Shown in pieces: positions 1 through 12,410 of a stretch of 64,000 nucleotides of DNA. A model generated the notes under the pieces. That model was not told the origin of the DNA. It searched no databases and worked only from the letters and a program-made list of their open reading frames with translations. Both the position numbers and the translations under genes were made by a program. Within the stretch, counting starts at the first letter, position 1; each line of letters starts with the position of its first letter. This stretch comes from Erythroxylum novogranatense (lineage: Eukaryota > Streptophyta > Magnoliopsida > Malpighiales > Erythroxylaceae). The stretch covers positions 4,093,001 to 4,157,000 of the forward strand of contig CM057229.1 of the NCBI GenBank assembly GCA_029891385.1. Direction: 5' to 3'.

Positions 1-404
1 TCTAATTTTTCCATTGCCATTGAACAGTTCTTTCAGTACTATACAGTCAATCGGTCTGTCACCCCAAAACTTCCGGTCCGGGCATTTTCTCCCACATTTT
101 TCGAAAATTTTCTATAAACCACTAAGATTTACCAGTCACTCGAAATCAATATTAAATCAATCAATTGAACCCAATAACTCTAATTTCCCAATTAACCCCC
201 AATCCAGTCAGTCCGGTCAGTTCATGCTCACGATCAAATCCCAGAAATCATGAATGCAAGTACCTATGGATAAATGCATATGCAATAAACCTGTTCCTCT
301 ATAATTAGAGGCCAGTAACATGCTCAGTCAATGAATGCAATGAAACCTATCAGTGTAACCCATAATTACCAAAATACCCTTGCTATCAGTAACGGAATGT
401 TACA
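1..404 (-). repeat. 3' LTR (partial) of the Tekay element
   Basis: A direct repeat of 7421-7829. In element orientation the LTR begins TGTAACATTCCGTTACTG at position 404 and runs leftwards out of the window. It is followed at 405-418 by a purine-rich stretch on the minus strand. Confidence 0.92.
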
Positions 405-418
405 ATTCACCCCTCCTA
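405..418 (-). other. Polypurine tract of the Tekay element
   Basis: The minus strand reads AGGAGGGGTGAA immediately before the LTR start, the expected position and composition of the plus-strand primer of an LTR retrotransposon. Confidence 0.75.
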
Positions 419-1992
419 ATAAAAATTTCGTCCTTGAAATTTTATACCTGTCCGATCGAATAAATGAGGATACTGACTCCTCATATGCTCCTCAGTCTCC
501 CATGTAGCTTCCTCAGAAGAGTGGTTCTTCCAAAGGACTTTCACCAATGGAATTACCCTATTCCTCAGTTGCTTGACCCGTGATCCAATAATCTGTACCG
601 GCTCCTCATCATAGGTCAAATCACTGGCTACCTCAATCTCTTGAGTCGGGATCACATGCATCGGGTCTGAACGGTACCGTCGGAGCATACTAACATGAAA
701 TACATCATGCATCTAGGACATCTCACTCGGTAATGCCAATCTGTAAGCCAACGGTCCTATCCTCTCAAGGATCTCATACGGACCGATATACCGAGGGCTC
801 AACTTGCCCTTACGGCCAAATCTCAGTACTCCTTTCCAAGGAGACACTCGGAGAAACACTCTGTCACCTACACTATATTCCATCTCTCGCCGATGCTGAT
901 CCACATAGCTCTTTTGTCTGTCCTGAGCCGCCTTGATGCGACTCCGGATCAACTGTACCTTATCTACTGTGTCCTGAATCAGCTCGACACCCTCTATCGA
1001 TCTCATACCCTCTTCATCCCAATACAGTGGCGATCGACACGGCCTCCCATACAAGGCCTCATACGATGCCATCCCAATACTACTCTGATACTGATTGTTG
1101 TAGGTAAACTCAATCAGTGCCAAATACTGATCCCATGATCCTCTGAACTCCAATACACACGCTCGAAGCATGTCCTCAACAGTCTTAATCATCCTCTCGC
1201 TCTTTCCATCTGTCTGAGGATGAAATGCGAAGATGAAGTTCAACTGCATCCATAGCATCAGAGGCTCTTCCGTAACCTCGAGGTGAACACAGGATCCCCG
1301 CTCGAGACTATCGATAACGGAATCCCATGCAACCGTACAATCTCTGCCATATACTTTTGGGCCAACTGATCGAGAGTATTACTCTCCCTCACTGGCAAGA
1401 AGTGAGCCGATTTAGTCAATCGGTCCACTATGACCCAGATAACATCATGCTGCCTCGGTGTCCTAGGCAATCCCATCACAAAATCCATAGTGATTCGCTC
1501 CCATTTTCACTCCGGAATGGGCAACGAATGCAATTTACCCACTGGAGCCTGGTGCTCAGCCTTAACCTGCTGGCACGTCAGACATCTGGACACATACTCT
1601 GCCACTTGCCTCTTCATGCCAGGCCACCAGAAATGCTGTCTCAGAGTACGATACATCTTGGTCGTACCAGGATGCATCGCATAGGCAGCTACATGTGCCT
1701 CCTCAAGGATCTCACATCTCAAATCATCAATATCAGGTACACACAGTCTCTGTCCCATCCATAAAGTCCCATCTCTCAACTCAAACTCTGAATCAGTACT
1801 AGTCTGGACTCTCTCAATCAGTCTCACTAACACTGGGTCTTGATCCTGAACTCTCCGGATCCTATCATGCAACATCGGCCTCGACCTCGAGTAGCAATCG
1901 AGCTCCATCCGACCCATATCCATCTGTACATTAAGAGCTCTCAATCGAATCGCACTGTAATCTTGAAACTCGAACTCGAGCCGCACTACCAT
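416..1992 (-). pseudogene. Tekay integrase and chromodomain, broken
   Basis: In element order the first part (1992-1507) has the H2C2 zinc-binding region, with MHPGTTKMYRTLRQHFWWPG and CLTCQQVKAEHQ. The core follows: MDFVMGLP (first catalytic Asp), then SSGDPVFTS where the family normally has SDRDPRFTS, so the second catalytic Asp appears lost, then FHPQTDGKSERM with the catalytic Glu. The C-terminal chromodomain (about 600-430) carries PLVKVLWKNHSSEEATWETE and would direct integration to particular histone-marked chromatin. Breaks include a TGA at 1507 where the family has Trp, a frameshift near 1258, and a TAG at 713 where Gln is expected just before MHDVFHVSMLRRY. Family assignment is secure; the protein is dead. 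Confidence 0.92.
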
Positions 1993-3833
1993 GCGATCTC
2001 CTACTCAATGCATCGGCCACCACATTGGCCTTTCCTGGATGATACTCAATCTTGCAGTCATAGTCCTTCAGTAATTCTATCCATCTCCTCTGTCTCAAAT
2101 TGAGCTCTCTCTGACTCAACAGATATCTGAGATTCTTATGATCGGTGAAGATCCGAACGTCTCCCCATCGAGATAATGTCTCCGATCTTTGAGCAAAACC
2201 ATCGCGCCAACTCTAATTCATGCACTGGATAATTCACCTCGTGAGACCTCAACTGTCTCGAGGCATACGCTATCACTCGACCATGCTGCATCAATACACA
2301 TCCCAATCCCTGATGCGAGGCATCACTGTAAACCACAAAGCCTCCAGTACCAGAAGGAAGGCTTAACACCGGTGCAGTAGTCAACCGATGTTTCAGCTCC
2401 TCAAAGCACTTCTGGCACTCCTCAGACCATCTAAACGGCACATTCTTCCTCAGTAGCTTCGTCAAAGGGGCGGAGATCAACGAAAACCCCTCGACGAACC
2501 TCCGGTAATATCCGGCCAGTCCTAGGAAACTCCACAACTCGGGCACACTCCTCGGAATCTCCCAACTCATAACTGCCTCTATCTTGTGAGGATCCACCTG
2601 GATACCCTCACCGGACACTACGTGCCCCAGAAATACAATCTCATCAAGCCAGAATTCACACTTAGTGAATTTGGCGAACAATACCTCTCTCTCTCATGAC
2701 TGCAGAATAATCCTCGGTGCTCGGCGTGCTCTGTCTACTCCTCGAATAAATCAGTATGTCATCAATAAATACTATCACGAACCGGTCCAGGTAGGGCTGA
2801 AAAACTCTATTCATCAAAGCCATGAAGGCTGCCAGGGCATTAGTCAACCCAAACGACATCACTAGGAACTCGAAATGCCCGTACCTGCTCCTGAAGGCAC
2901 TCTTAGGCACATCGGCCTCTGCAATCCTTAACTGGTAATAGCTTGATCTCAGATCCAATTTAGTGAACACCTGAGCTCCCTGTAACTGATCAAATAAATC
3001 GTCAACCTAGGCAGTGGATACTTATTCTTCACTGTCACCCGATTCAACTGCCTATAATCAATACACAGTCTCAGAGTCCTGTCCTTCTTCTTTATAAATA
3101 GTACCGGAGCTCCCCATGGCGAAACACTCGGTCTAATAAATCCTTTGTCTAGTAGCTCACATGAATCGAGCCTTAAGCTCTCTCGCCCACCGTGCCATCC
3201 TATACTGGAGGAATCGATATAGGGCTGTACCAGAACAAGATCAATCTCAAACTCGGTCTCCCCTCTGGCGGCAATCCCAGAACTCCTGAAACACATCTGA
3301 AAATTCCCGACTACGGAACATCCTGCAATCTCATCTCTACTGGAATCCACTACATGAGCCGATAGGCCTCACAACCTCCCTGCATCAATCTCAGGGCACT
3401 CAAGAAGGATATCATCCTCGCTGGCATCGCTCGACTAACTCCTCGGAACACAGCTCTGGGCTGACCAGGAGATTTCAATACAACCTCCTTGGTATAACAG
3501 TCCATGATAGCCCTATGAGTAGTCAACCAGTCCATCCCCAATATCACATCAATCTCCTCAGAGCCAGAACGATCGATCGGCTTTCAGAATCTTTCGATCG
3601 ATCCGAACCGACATCCCATATGAGACCTCTCCCAATACAATCGTACTACCTAGAGGTGTACTCACCTCTAACCCATACTGTAACCTCTGCCTATCCCCAT
3701 GCAGTCTACATGCTAAATGCGGTGCAATGAAGGAATGAGTGGATCCAGGATCCAACAATGCATATGCTTCAAAACCAGAAATCAGAAGCATACCCGCAAC
3801 AACGTCCGGGGAATCTGGGCCTCGCCGAGTCAT
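1931..3833 (-). pseudogene. Tekay protease, reverse transcriptase and RNase H, broken
   Basis: The protease segment (3833-3558) has the active-site block LLDPGSTHSFI, a DPGST variant also known in plant Ty3 elements. The RT segments (3547-2662) contain [40 protein letters not shown] and the catalytic [10 protein letters not shown]. RNase H (2681-1931) contains [34 protein letters not shown] and, at its end, [16 protein letters not shown]. Domain order PR-RT-RH is normal for Ty3/gypsy. The reading frame changes at about 3550, 3350, 2960, 2670 and 2130, so no continuous polyprotein remains. Confidence 0.92.
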
Positions 3834-3848
3834 GGCATAGACCCTAGC

Positions 3849-4864
3849 TCATGGATCGCATGCGCCACTCGGTCCCTCTGACCTTACTGCAGACCCCTCT
3901 GCTCGGCTCCGGCCTCGGCCTCGGCCTCTCCATCCCGATCCACTTCCACGGCTCTGCTGGATTGTGGTATTGCTACCTGATCGTCCAGTCATAATAGACT
4001 GGGCTCCCAAAGTCTCTGGGCAATTCCTCACTAGGTGGCCCATCGAATCACACCTCAAGCAGGCTCCAGATAGCCATCGACACTCTCCACCGTGTCTCTT
4101 GCCACAATGCTCACATAAAGGAGCAAACTACCTCAAACTCGCACCGCCGCCGCCCACTAACAATGATGCATACAAATCGCCCCTCCGCCATAACCAGTCT
4201 GTCTAACCCCTCCGGCGGACTTGAAGGGCCTACTCACGCTGCTTAAACCTCTACTAGACCGCCTCGACTATCATCGATCTCTTAATCTGGTCCCTGACCA
4301 GCCTCGATCCTGTATTTGTCTCAAGAAATGCTTCTATCACATCGCCGCGACCCTCAACTCAATAAAATTACCCATATCAGATCTAGCCAATAGGGTACGG
4401 ATCTCCAGATTGAGTCCGCCCTCAAAACGCCGACACTTGTCAGCCTCAGAAGCCACCAGTGAAGAAGCATATACCAATAACTCGTTGAACCGCACCTCAT
4501 AATCGGCCACGGTCAACTGCCCCCGTCTCAGCTCTAGGAACTCCTGTAGCTTCATGTCCAGATAAATCTTGGGCATGAAATTGTCCTTGAACGCCCTCAG
4601 AAAATCATCCCATGTCAGTGTACAGGGCCTGGTGGTACTGCCCGGAACAGTCTTCCACCACTGATATGCAGAACCCTGTAGAAGAGAAACTGCATAATCG
4701 AAACGCTCATCCGGGTCACAGTCCATCTGATCGAGGACTCTCTCAGTCCTCTCTAGCCATCCCTCAGCCTCCGCAGGGTCGGTGCTACTATAAAAGTCAA
4801 CCGCTCCCTGCTTGCGCAGTAGATCATATTTTCGTTCCCGTCTCACAGGAACTCGAGGAGGCAT
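3849..4864 (-). pseudogene. Tekay gag with zinc knuckle, broken
   Basis: From the first ATG at 4864 the protein has a typical plant Ty3 gag core: DFYSSTDPAEAEGWLERTER, YAVSLLQGSAYQWWKT and WDDFLRAFKDNFMPK. After a break near 4337 a second segment (4058-3849) gives a CCHC-like knuckle, RCDSMGHLVRNCPE, followed by a Gly/Arg-rich tail. An upstream in-frame extension to 4882 uses GTG and is not needed as the start. Gag would form the particle and bind RNA. The frame is lost between core and knuckle. Confidence 0.88.
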
Positions 4865-5045
4865 CTCCTCTGAACGAGGCACAGGAGACTCCCTACTAGC
4901 TCCTACCGATTCTAGGTCAGCTGGTTGTTCGACTCGATCTCCAAGAACGGATGACCTAAAATAGACAAGAAATTCCGATCAGTTCTGCTATTCTTACAGT
5001 GATTCAAGCCTAACAATACACTATGCCCAAATGATGTCAAACCAT

Positions 5046-5057
5046 GCTCTGATACCA
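5046..5057 (-). other. Primer-binding site, initiator Met tRNA
   Basis: The minus strand reads TGGTATCAGAGC, the classical complement of the 3' end of initiator tRNA-Met, lying just inside the 5' LTR and upstream of gag. Confidence 0.9.
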
Positions 5058-7829
5058 CTTAATATAGCGCCCTCTCACCGTAGGGTACACATCGGGAAAC
5101 CCGAAGGTCGCACCGATACGTATCCCACGATAAAGGTGCACCACCAGAACATTCCCACTAATAATCCACATGGCATCGCAATAATTAAAACTATAATATC
5201 AGAAATCAGTAACTTTTAAAAAATCCAAAATAATCTTATCATAGCAGCAATTTCAATACAGTCATCCAAAAGCAGCATAGACAAATTTATCAGTCCCCTG
5301 AACAAAACCAAAAAGGAAACTGATACAAGCATCTATCCTAAGTCATCCTCAAAATCCAACCCAGCTGACCGACCTGAGTGCCATTGCTTCTCTTGCTAGC
5401 ACACTCGCACGGCAGGAAAAGACTATCTCCGGAGCTAGGGGTCTACTCTATCGATCCTGAAAAATAGGTTGCAATTTTGGGTGAGTTTGCGAACTCAGTG
5501 AGAAATCATCATCGATGGTTCACTCAAATCATGCATTACGCAAATTGCGTACAACACGGCACAAGAATATTCAATTAAAAGATTATATAACAATTTCACG
5601 AGTCTATAACATTTCATGATGTCGGAATAATTTACAATAGCATAAAACAGATTCACATCACAATTTACAAGAAATCATGGCATCACGATTCAAGAATAAA
5701 TCACACAATTTGGCAATTCAATCGGTCATGTATATAATGCATATGAGACTCTTTCCAGTTATTCAGTATTGTGCCCAAGTGCTCGGTCAGTAAACAGTAG
5801 GGACGCGTCAGGGATTTCTCCCTCGACTAAGCCGGTCAAGACAAATGTTCAACTCTAGGCTCTTTTCAAAGTGATATTAGCAACTTGGGACACGTCCATT
5901 ATCTAATCATGCATTTATGCATGCAGTGCAGTGTTCAATAATTTACAGTGTATGGCTATAAGCCCAGTATTGTAGTATTCAGTAATCGCTATGATATGGC
6001 TATAAAAGTCCAAGATTCATCTCAAATGTCACGTAATGATGCAGTTCGATTCAAGAAAAGCATGCAATTCAATCCAATACATGCCAGTAATCATACAGTA
6101 GTCATACAATTCATCTTTGCATGTAATTCATGTAGAGCATGTAAGCAATCAGGAATTTGAGAAACCAACTAGGTTACTCACCTGTAACTTCCGAGCTACT
6201 GTCTGGAAGTCCCAGCAATGTCCGTGGAGCGACGGTCCAACGGTGCCTCTATAACAGTAAAGTATAGTCTATTACTAATTGCTCAATTAAATAGTACAGT
6301 AATGCCTATGTCTCAGTGAGATGATGTACAATGCATGTTCACAATTTTCCCGGCGCTAAAACCCAATTTATAACTCTTATATCCCAATATAACTCTTCGC
6401 TCAATTGATCGACAATAATTGATCCAATCCTATAATTCGGTTCAATTTCCTCAATTCATAATCCCCATAGTAATTTCCTATCCATCGGGTCAAAACCTCT
6501 ATTGAAAATCTCAATTAATCTCTAATTGTCTCAATTCAATATTTAGGTCACACTATGAACCATAATCGACCTTATTCTCTATAAATCAATGTCACTTAAA
6601 TCAATTCTAATTCCTATAATTATCCTCAATTGTAGACCTCTTTCTCTAGTTCATAACGAATCAGGAATCACCTCAATTGGAGGTCTATACCATAAATTAT
6701 GCCCAATATACTAACAATCATCCCTTCAGAATTGCCATCCTCGCCGCGACCTATGTCCGCTCGTCGCGACGTATACGGACCGCTCGCCGCGGCGTGCGTC
6801 CTCTTCGCCGCTCATTGCGACGCAAGCCAGAAGGCTCGTCGCGACGTATCTCCAGGCGCTTGCCGCCGCGCCTCGCTGCGTTCGTCGCGGCGAACACTAA
6901 ATTTATTCGCCGCGGCGAGGCACGCCAGACGTCGCGACGTGCGACCGCGCCACCTTCTTCTCCGATCGACTTTCCACCATTAATGCTATTTAAAACCTCC
7001 AATAACACTCTAACCACTCAATCTAACCCAATAAATGCCATAACTGCTAGAAATAATTGCTAATAACAACTTTAAAACCTTAACAACTTACCAATCGCGC
7101 TCAAAGCCACAAATCACCGTAAACCCTAAATCCTTCAAAATCAACGATTAATCCACTCCAAATCCTTCTCAACCTTCAACAATCACAATAAATCACTTAG
7201 CCTAGCACAATAAGAGGGAAACCACATGAAAGATCGAAGAATCCGTACCAATGGAGGAAATCGAAATCACCGTAGAGAAGGGAGAAGAAGAAATGAGTTT
7301 TGCCTTAGGGTAAATCCTCAATTCTCAACTTACCTATTTATAGACAAAGGTCTCCAACTCAGTCCAAATTTTGGTCTTCAATTACCAATGGTTTAACATT
7401 TTTATTTCCTACCAGTAAAATTCTAATTTTTCCATTACCATTGGACAATTCTTTCAGTACTATACAGTCAATCGGTCTGTCACCCCAAAACTTCCGGTCC
7501 GGGCATTTTCTCCCAAATTTTCCGAAAATTTTCTATAAACCACTAAGATTTACCAGTCACTCGAAATCAATATTAAATCAATCAGTCAATTGAACCCAAT
7601 AACTCTAATTTCCCAATTAACCCCTAATCCAGTCAGTCCGGTCAGTTCATGCTCACAATCAAATCCCGAAAATCATGAATGCAAGTACCTATGGATAAAT
7701 GCATATGTAATAAACCTGTTCCTCTATAATTAGAGGCCAGTAACATGCTCAGTCAATGAATGCAATGAAACCTATCAGTGTAACCCAGAATTACCAAAAT
7801 ACCCTTGCTATCAGTAACGGGATGTTACA
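5058..7829 (-). repeat. 5' LTR of the Tekay element, about 2.77 kb
   Basis: The LTR lies between the primer-binding site and the point at 7829 where the Athila remnant begins. In element orientation it starts TGTAACATCCCGTTACTG. The other boundary is set by the primer site and may be off by a few bases because no clear CA end is visible. It contains no convincing gene. Its middle is AT-rich except for the GC-rich block at 6735-6962. Confidence 0.85.
6735..6962. promoter_or_regulatory. GC-rich, CpG-dense block with CGCGACG repeats inside the LTR
   Basis: About 230 bases are densely packed with CGCGACG, CCGCGG and TCGTCGCGACG motifs, including a perfect 12-base palindrome ACGTCGCGACGT at 6929-6940, while the flanks are AT-rich. 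ORFs through it on both strands are repeats of Arg-rich words and are not gene-like. It may be a regulatory or methylation-prone part of the LTR; this is inference. Confidence 0.5.
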
Positions 7830-8983
7830 GATGGGGTGATCCGAAGATGCTTACCAAGTAAAGAAGTAGGAGCTATCCTGAATCACTGCCATGCATCCCT
7901 CTATGGAGGTCATTTCAGTTCTGAAAAGACAGTAGCAAAGGTTCTCCAAGCGGGATTCCATTGGCCTACACTTTTTAAAGATGCAAGAAATTTTGTGCAA
8001 GCATGTGACAAATGATAGAGAGTTGAAAATATTTCTCGAAAACATGAGATGCCCCTTAAAGGAATTTTGGAGGTTGAGCTTTTTGATGTTTGGGGGATAG
8101 ATTTCGTGGGGCCACTACTGTCTTCTCTTGGAAACAAATATATTCTTGTAGGGGTCAACTATGTCTCCTAATGAGTGGAAGCAATCGCTACACCAACTTG
8201 TGATGCCAAGGTGGCCATTAGACTCCTCAAGAGAAATATTTTCACCAGGTTTGGCACTCATCGGGAAATTATCAATGATAGGGGAAGTCATTTTATCAAC
8301 AGCTCATTCGCCAACCTTTTGAAGAAATATGAGGTATACCACAAGTTAGCATTGGCCTACCACCCTCAGTCTAATGGGCAAGCCGAAATTTCAAATAGGG
8401 AGATTAAGAGCATCTTAGAGAAAACAGTAAACACCTCAAGAAAAGATTAGTCTTTGAGAATAGATTATGCTCTCTGGGCCTATAGAATAGTGTACAAGAC
8501 TCCAATTGAGACTACTCCATTCAGCCTAGTGTATGGGAAGTCATGCACCTTTCAGTCAAGCTAGAAAATAAAACATACTGGGCTGTTCAGAAGCTTAATC
8601 TAGACTTCAAGGCAGCTAGAGAAAGGCGTTTACTTCAGTTGAATGAGTTGGAGGAGCTTCGCTTGGATGCTTATGAGAATGCCTAAATCTACAAGGAAAG
8701 AACGAAGAGATGGCATGATCAACATATTATCCAAAGAGAGTTCAAGGAAGGAGAGATTTGGTCTTGCTATTTAATTCATAACTCAAGTTATTTCCTGGGA
8801 AGTTGAATTCGAGGTGGTCGGGACCGTTCAAGATTGTTAAAGTTCATACTCACGATGCGGTAGAAGTTGAGGATCCCAAAAATGTAGTATTTAAGGTTAA
8901 TAGGCAGAGGTTAAAGCCTTATGTGGTTGGATTTCTAATAGAAATAGGGGTCATTCAATCCCTCTCCAACCCTGACCCTTGAG
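7830..8983 (+). pseudogene. Athila-type integrase remnant, interrupted by the Tekay element
   Basis: Immediately after the Tekay LTR the plus strand encodes the integrase zinc region ([33 protein letters not shown]), then [17 protein letters not shown], the core segment [10 protein letters not shown] and [20 protein letters not shown], and a C-terminal stretch near 8780-8930 ([17 protein letters not shown]). The same landmarks occur in the intact-order Athila element at 39-41 kb. Stop codons occur in the zinc region, a TAA-TGA pair sits after VNYVS near 8170, and several frameshifts follow. The upstream part of this element must lie left of the Tekay insertion, outside the window. Confidence 0.9.
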
Positions 8984-10160
8984 CAACCATTTGGCCAAGT
9001 CAAGCTAAGGACTTTAAATTAGTACTTCTTGGGAGGCAACCCAAGTTTCACACCTTAGTTGTTTTTATTTTTATTTTATGTACCCAAAATTAACGTTCCT
9101 CTTTGTTTTAATTGCAGGAAATTTGATCTTACAAGAGAATTTTGATGAGGAGAATTACACTTCTGAAGAAAATGATTCCAGCTCATTACAGGGAAGTTCT
9201 TTGTGCCTCTTACTCATGATTTAGCATATTATTGAATTTTACGGTTGTTTGTGTTTGAGTTTGATCTAGCATTTCTAAATTTTGGGTATACATTATCCTA
9301 CATAACCTATGCATGCGGCTGACTGTTAACATTCTTTTTGTCCTTAACTGTGCATATATATGTCCTATTTGAGTTTGGGGGGTTTTTGTAAAACTTTCTT
9401 ACCGTTACTTTTAAAAAAAAATTCTTCATTTTTCTTGCATAGTCGAATTTCCAAATCAATGTTTTGCAAATAAGAGCTTTACAAAGGGAAACCTCATTAA
9501 GAAATTTTGATTTTTAAAGGTTTTGATTTTTGTCTCACTTTTGGGAAACTGAGAATTGCTTGGGACCTAATTGGATTTACCTTTAGAAGGTTTGTGGATA
9601 GATTGTTCTGAAATAGTGCTCGGTTTTTAATTGTTTAATCTTACTCATATTCTTTGATTTGAGTGTTCCCATCCATTTTATTTGAGTTTTGATCATCCAT
9701 GAAATTTTTAGCCACGTTGGAACCTAGTGAGGTCTCACCAATCCCAGAACAGGTTCTCTAGGTCTATCGAGGTGAAATGTGAGCACAAATTTGATAAGGA
9801 AGTGATCAAGGCAATTTTCTTTGAATTATGAACTACAATCCAATTTTGACTTAAAATAATCCTATATTTACTTTGGAGCAAAGTTGAGTCTAAGTAAAAT
9901 CTCTATTTCTTTGGCACGCTCATTTAACTAAGTCATAAGCCAAGCATTCCCTACCTTTCATGTGGAAATAATTATTTGGGAGTAAGATATGTAGGGGGTA
10001 AAAAAACAAAAACAAAAGAAAGACAAAAAAAGAGCAAGCGAGGATTTTGCAGGTATTTTTTATTTTCAGTTTCTTCAAGGGATAAAGGTTTAAAGTTTTG
10101 CCTCTAGTACACACGAAACTGAGTTTGGGGGAGAGTCAATTATTTGGGGTTTGGGAATTT
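8984..10160 (+). mobile_element. Post-pol untranslated part of the Athila-type remnant
   Basis: The conserved word CTTGGGAGGCAACCCAAG at 9028-9045 also follows pol in the Athila element at 39383-39396 (there on the minus strand), so this stretch belongs to the same remnant. Two TGAGTTTGGGG-type purine runs, near 9370 and 10120, are candidates for the polypurine tract. I see no ORF of substance. Confidence 0.65.
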
Positions 10161-11600
10161 CTTGATATTGAGTTAAGTCTTGTAATTGTTACCGTTTTCA
10201 AGAACATGTTGTTATGTTTGAGTTTTGTCATCCCATATCAACATCACCACGTGTATTTCTTCTTGTGATTTATATTTCTGTAAATGATGTTGTTAGTTCC
10301 CTAAAAAAAAACTTTCCTCCTTGTTTCCACAATTTTTAATTGCTTAAAAAAAACAAAAAAAGACGAGATCCCTTACACTTTCCTATTTCTTGAATAATTG
10401 TTTTCATTTCATTGGAGCTTTTATTACCCTCTTCCTTGGTCTAAGTCGAGTTTAAACCTCAACAACCCCATTACAATCCTAATAAGACCTTTTGATCCTT
10501 TGAGAAGGAGTGCTAAATTAGGAGAGATGGGATGGAGAATTTTTTGGCATTGGATTGGTTAATTTGATAATACCTTTAGAGTCTCTTGGGTTGTAATTTG
10601 CCTTTGGATTTATTTGATTTTTCTCTACTCTTGTGAGTTGGTTGGTTTCTAATTATACTTGAATCAAGGAGTGAGTGTTTGATCTGAGATATTTTGTTGT
10701 TTTGAGATATTTTGTTAAATCTCAATTGACATCTTGGGTGGATGCTTGGGCCATTTTGTTTGGAATTGCACAAACGGATCACCATTTTGTGTGCATTTCC
10801 TTATGACATATTCTGTTTAGGTCATCGAGGTATGAATATCTTGCATATATATTATCAGTATTCTTATCGGGTCTGATTTCTATACTGTTGAGGTACTTGT
10901 AACCTCATATTGGACTTATGATTGAGAGATTGTTGGCTTTACGTTGATGTCCTATTATAGCCACATATTGTTATATTAATATGGGGATATGTTTCTTTTG
11001 TTCATTGATGTTGGTTATGTTGTCTAAGTAAAGAATAATAGAATTTTATCATAATTATGGACTAGCATAATAAACATAATTTTGTACAACCCCCAACTAA
11101 TTAGATGTCAATCGTATTTCTCTCATACGTGTCATTGGACCTGTGTTTATGGGTTTGTTATGATGTGTAGGCTTGACCCATGTATTGCAATGCACAGGAG
11201 GCCCTATTGCTAGCCAACCTTAAATACAGTCGCCCCATTGAGAATTGTAAGAGTTTCTAATCAGGGTTTGGAATAGTAGTAGTAAATTCTTTGCGTCTCT
11301 GTCACTTTACTTTACAGAAAACAACAATGGACTCAATGTTTCCTCAATTTTCAGGTATTTGTCCATTCAATTATTGAATATAGTATGTTGCAATTATATG
11401 GTTAATTAATTGTCTTGGTTAATTATGAAATTAATCCGTAATTTTGTGTTTATTTTTCTTCAGTTTCCCCCCAACTCACCTACGATCGACGTGATGTCAC
11501 CTTCTTCAACATCAACTAGATCGTCCTCCGGCCAGCCAATCTTCGCAGCGACACCTGCCTCCGCGGTGCCCCCTGTGACTGCCTCTATATAGGAAGGCTT
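10161..11600. other. Unassigned non-coding stretch
   Basis: AT-rich sequence with short ORFs only. It might contain the decayed 3' LTR of the Athila remnant, but I find no second copy in the window to prove it. An ATG at 11327 begins a few codons before a GT; no supported gene follows. Confidence 0.4.
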
Positions 11601-11603
11601 GGA

Positions 11604-11798
11604 TTAGGGAGGATCCTCATCTCTTTTTCTAGTCCGGTCCTTCTTAGCCAGATGACCCTCAAGGTTGAGGGAAGCCATAGACCGGCGGTGCTCCACCCTG
11701 TCACTCTCCGAAGCTCCCCTATTTTTCTGCCTTGTCGAAAAGTTTCCGTCACCTTTTAACAAGTCAGCTTTAACGATGAACAACAATATAATTAGCAT
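11604..11798 (-). CDS. Small ORF, possible secreted peptide, unrecognised
   Basis: From the first ATG on the minus strand this gives 64 residues. The N-terminus MLIILLFIVKA is hydrophobic like a short signal peptide, followed by a charged Arg/Lys-rich tail ending KRDEDPP. I do not recognise a CLE, RGF, CEP or PSY signature. The ATG lies inside a 50-bp tandem duplication, so a second copy of the start region exists upstream. It could be the 3' part of a peptide gene or a chance ORF. Confidence 0.2.
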   Translation of the reverse strand: MLIILLFIVKADLLKGDGNFSTRQKNRGASESDRVEHRRSMASLNLEGHLAKKDRTRKRDEDPP

Positions 11799-11890
11799 TA
11801 AAGCAGCACCTGACAAATAAGCCGCTGCATCTTCTGATGTATTAGCATTAAAGCAGCACCTAACAAATAAGTCGCTGCATCTTCTGATGT
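11791..11890. repeat. 50-bp tandem duplication
   Basis: Units 11791-11840 and 11841-11890 are identical except for two substitutions; each begins ATTAGCATTAAAGCAGCACC. Confidence 0.95.
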
Positions 11891-12410
11891 AATCCTACAC
11901 ACATGCAGATTATATTATGTACATATAATAGTCTCCGTAACACGCAAAGGACGTCTAAATGAAGAAGACAAATTAGATTTGATAAATCTTTGTGTAGGGT
12001 TTAGTCTAGTTATTATAGAATAATTATGGATAATATAGTTAAGAAACATACTTCACTTTTCTACATGCATGATCAAAAGCGGCTGCTTTCTTGATTTGCC
12101 ATCTAAGAAGACAACGGAAATTCAATATCTTTCAATAATTAAGCGTCAAGAAAGTGTTTTCTACGATTAAATCTTTGTTTTTGGGGAAAAGTCATCAAGT
12201 CCGAAGATAAATTGAACGATTCTAACAAGCAAAAAGGAACTTTTGTTGAGAGAATGGTTATTGGCAAACTAGCAATTCATCTCTCTGGGATTGTGACGCC
12301 GCCTGAGGAACGTGGAATTATTATCGGATTAGTGGGGGATAAAGTGATTTACGCATGGATGGTAAGTGCTTTATACGTGCGATTACGCACGTATGATGGA
12401 AATACATTCA

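Larger units (their letters stand above)
1..7829 (-). mobile_element. Tekay-type chromovirus (Ty3/gypsy), decayed, left end outside window
   Basis: On the minus strand the order is long LTR, Met-tRNA primer site, gag, protease, RT, RNase H, integrase, chromodomain, polypurine tract and LTR. The integrase-chromodomain order marks a chromovirus, and the chromodomain style (KVLWKNHSSEEATWE) fits Tekay/Del. Window bases 1-404 match 7421-7829 with roughly a dozen substitutions and a 4-nt indel by eye, about 3% divergence. The coding part carries several frameshifts and nonsense codons, so it is not autonomous. It sits in an older Athila-type integrase that starts at 7830. The left LTR is cut by the window edge, so the target duplication cannot be tested. 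Confidence 0.93.

Noticed and set aside
6677..7063. Long Arg/Ser-rich ORFs on both strands in the Tekay LTR
   Set aside because: They arise from CGCGACG-type repeats read in several frames; no domain, and they lie inside an LTR.
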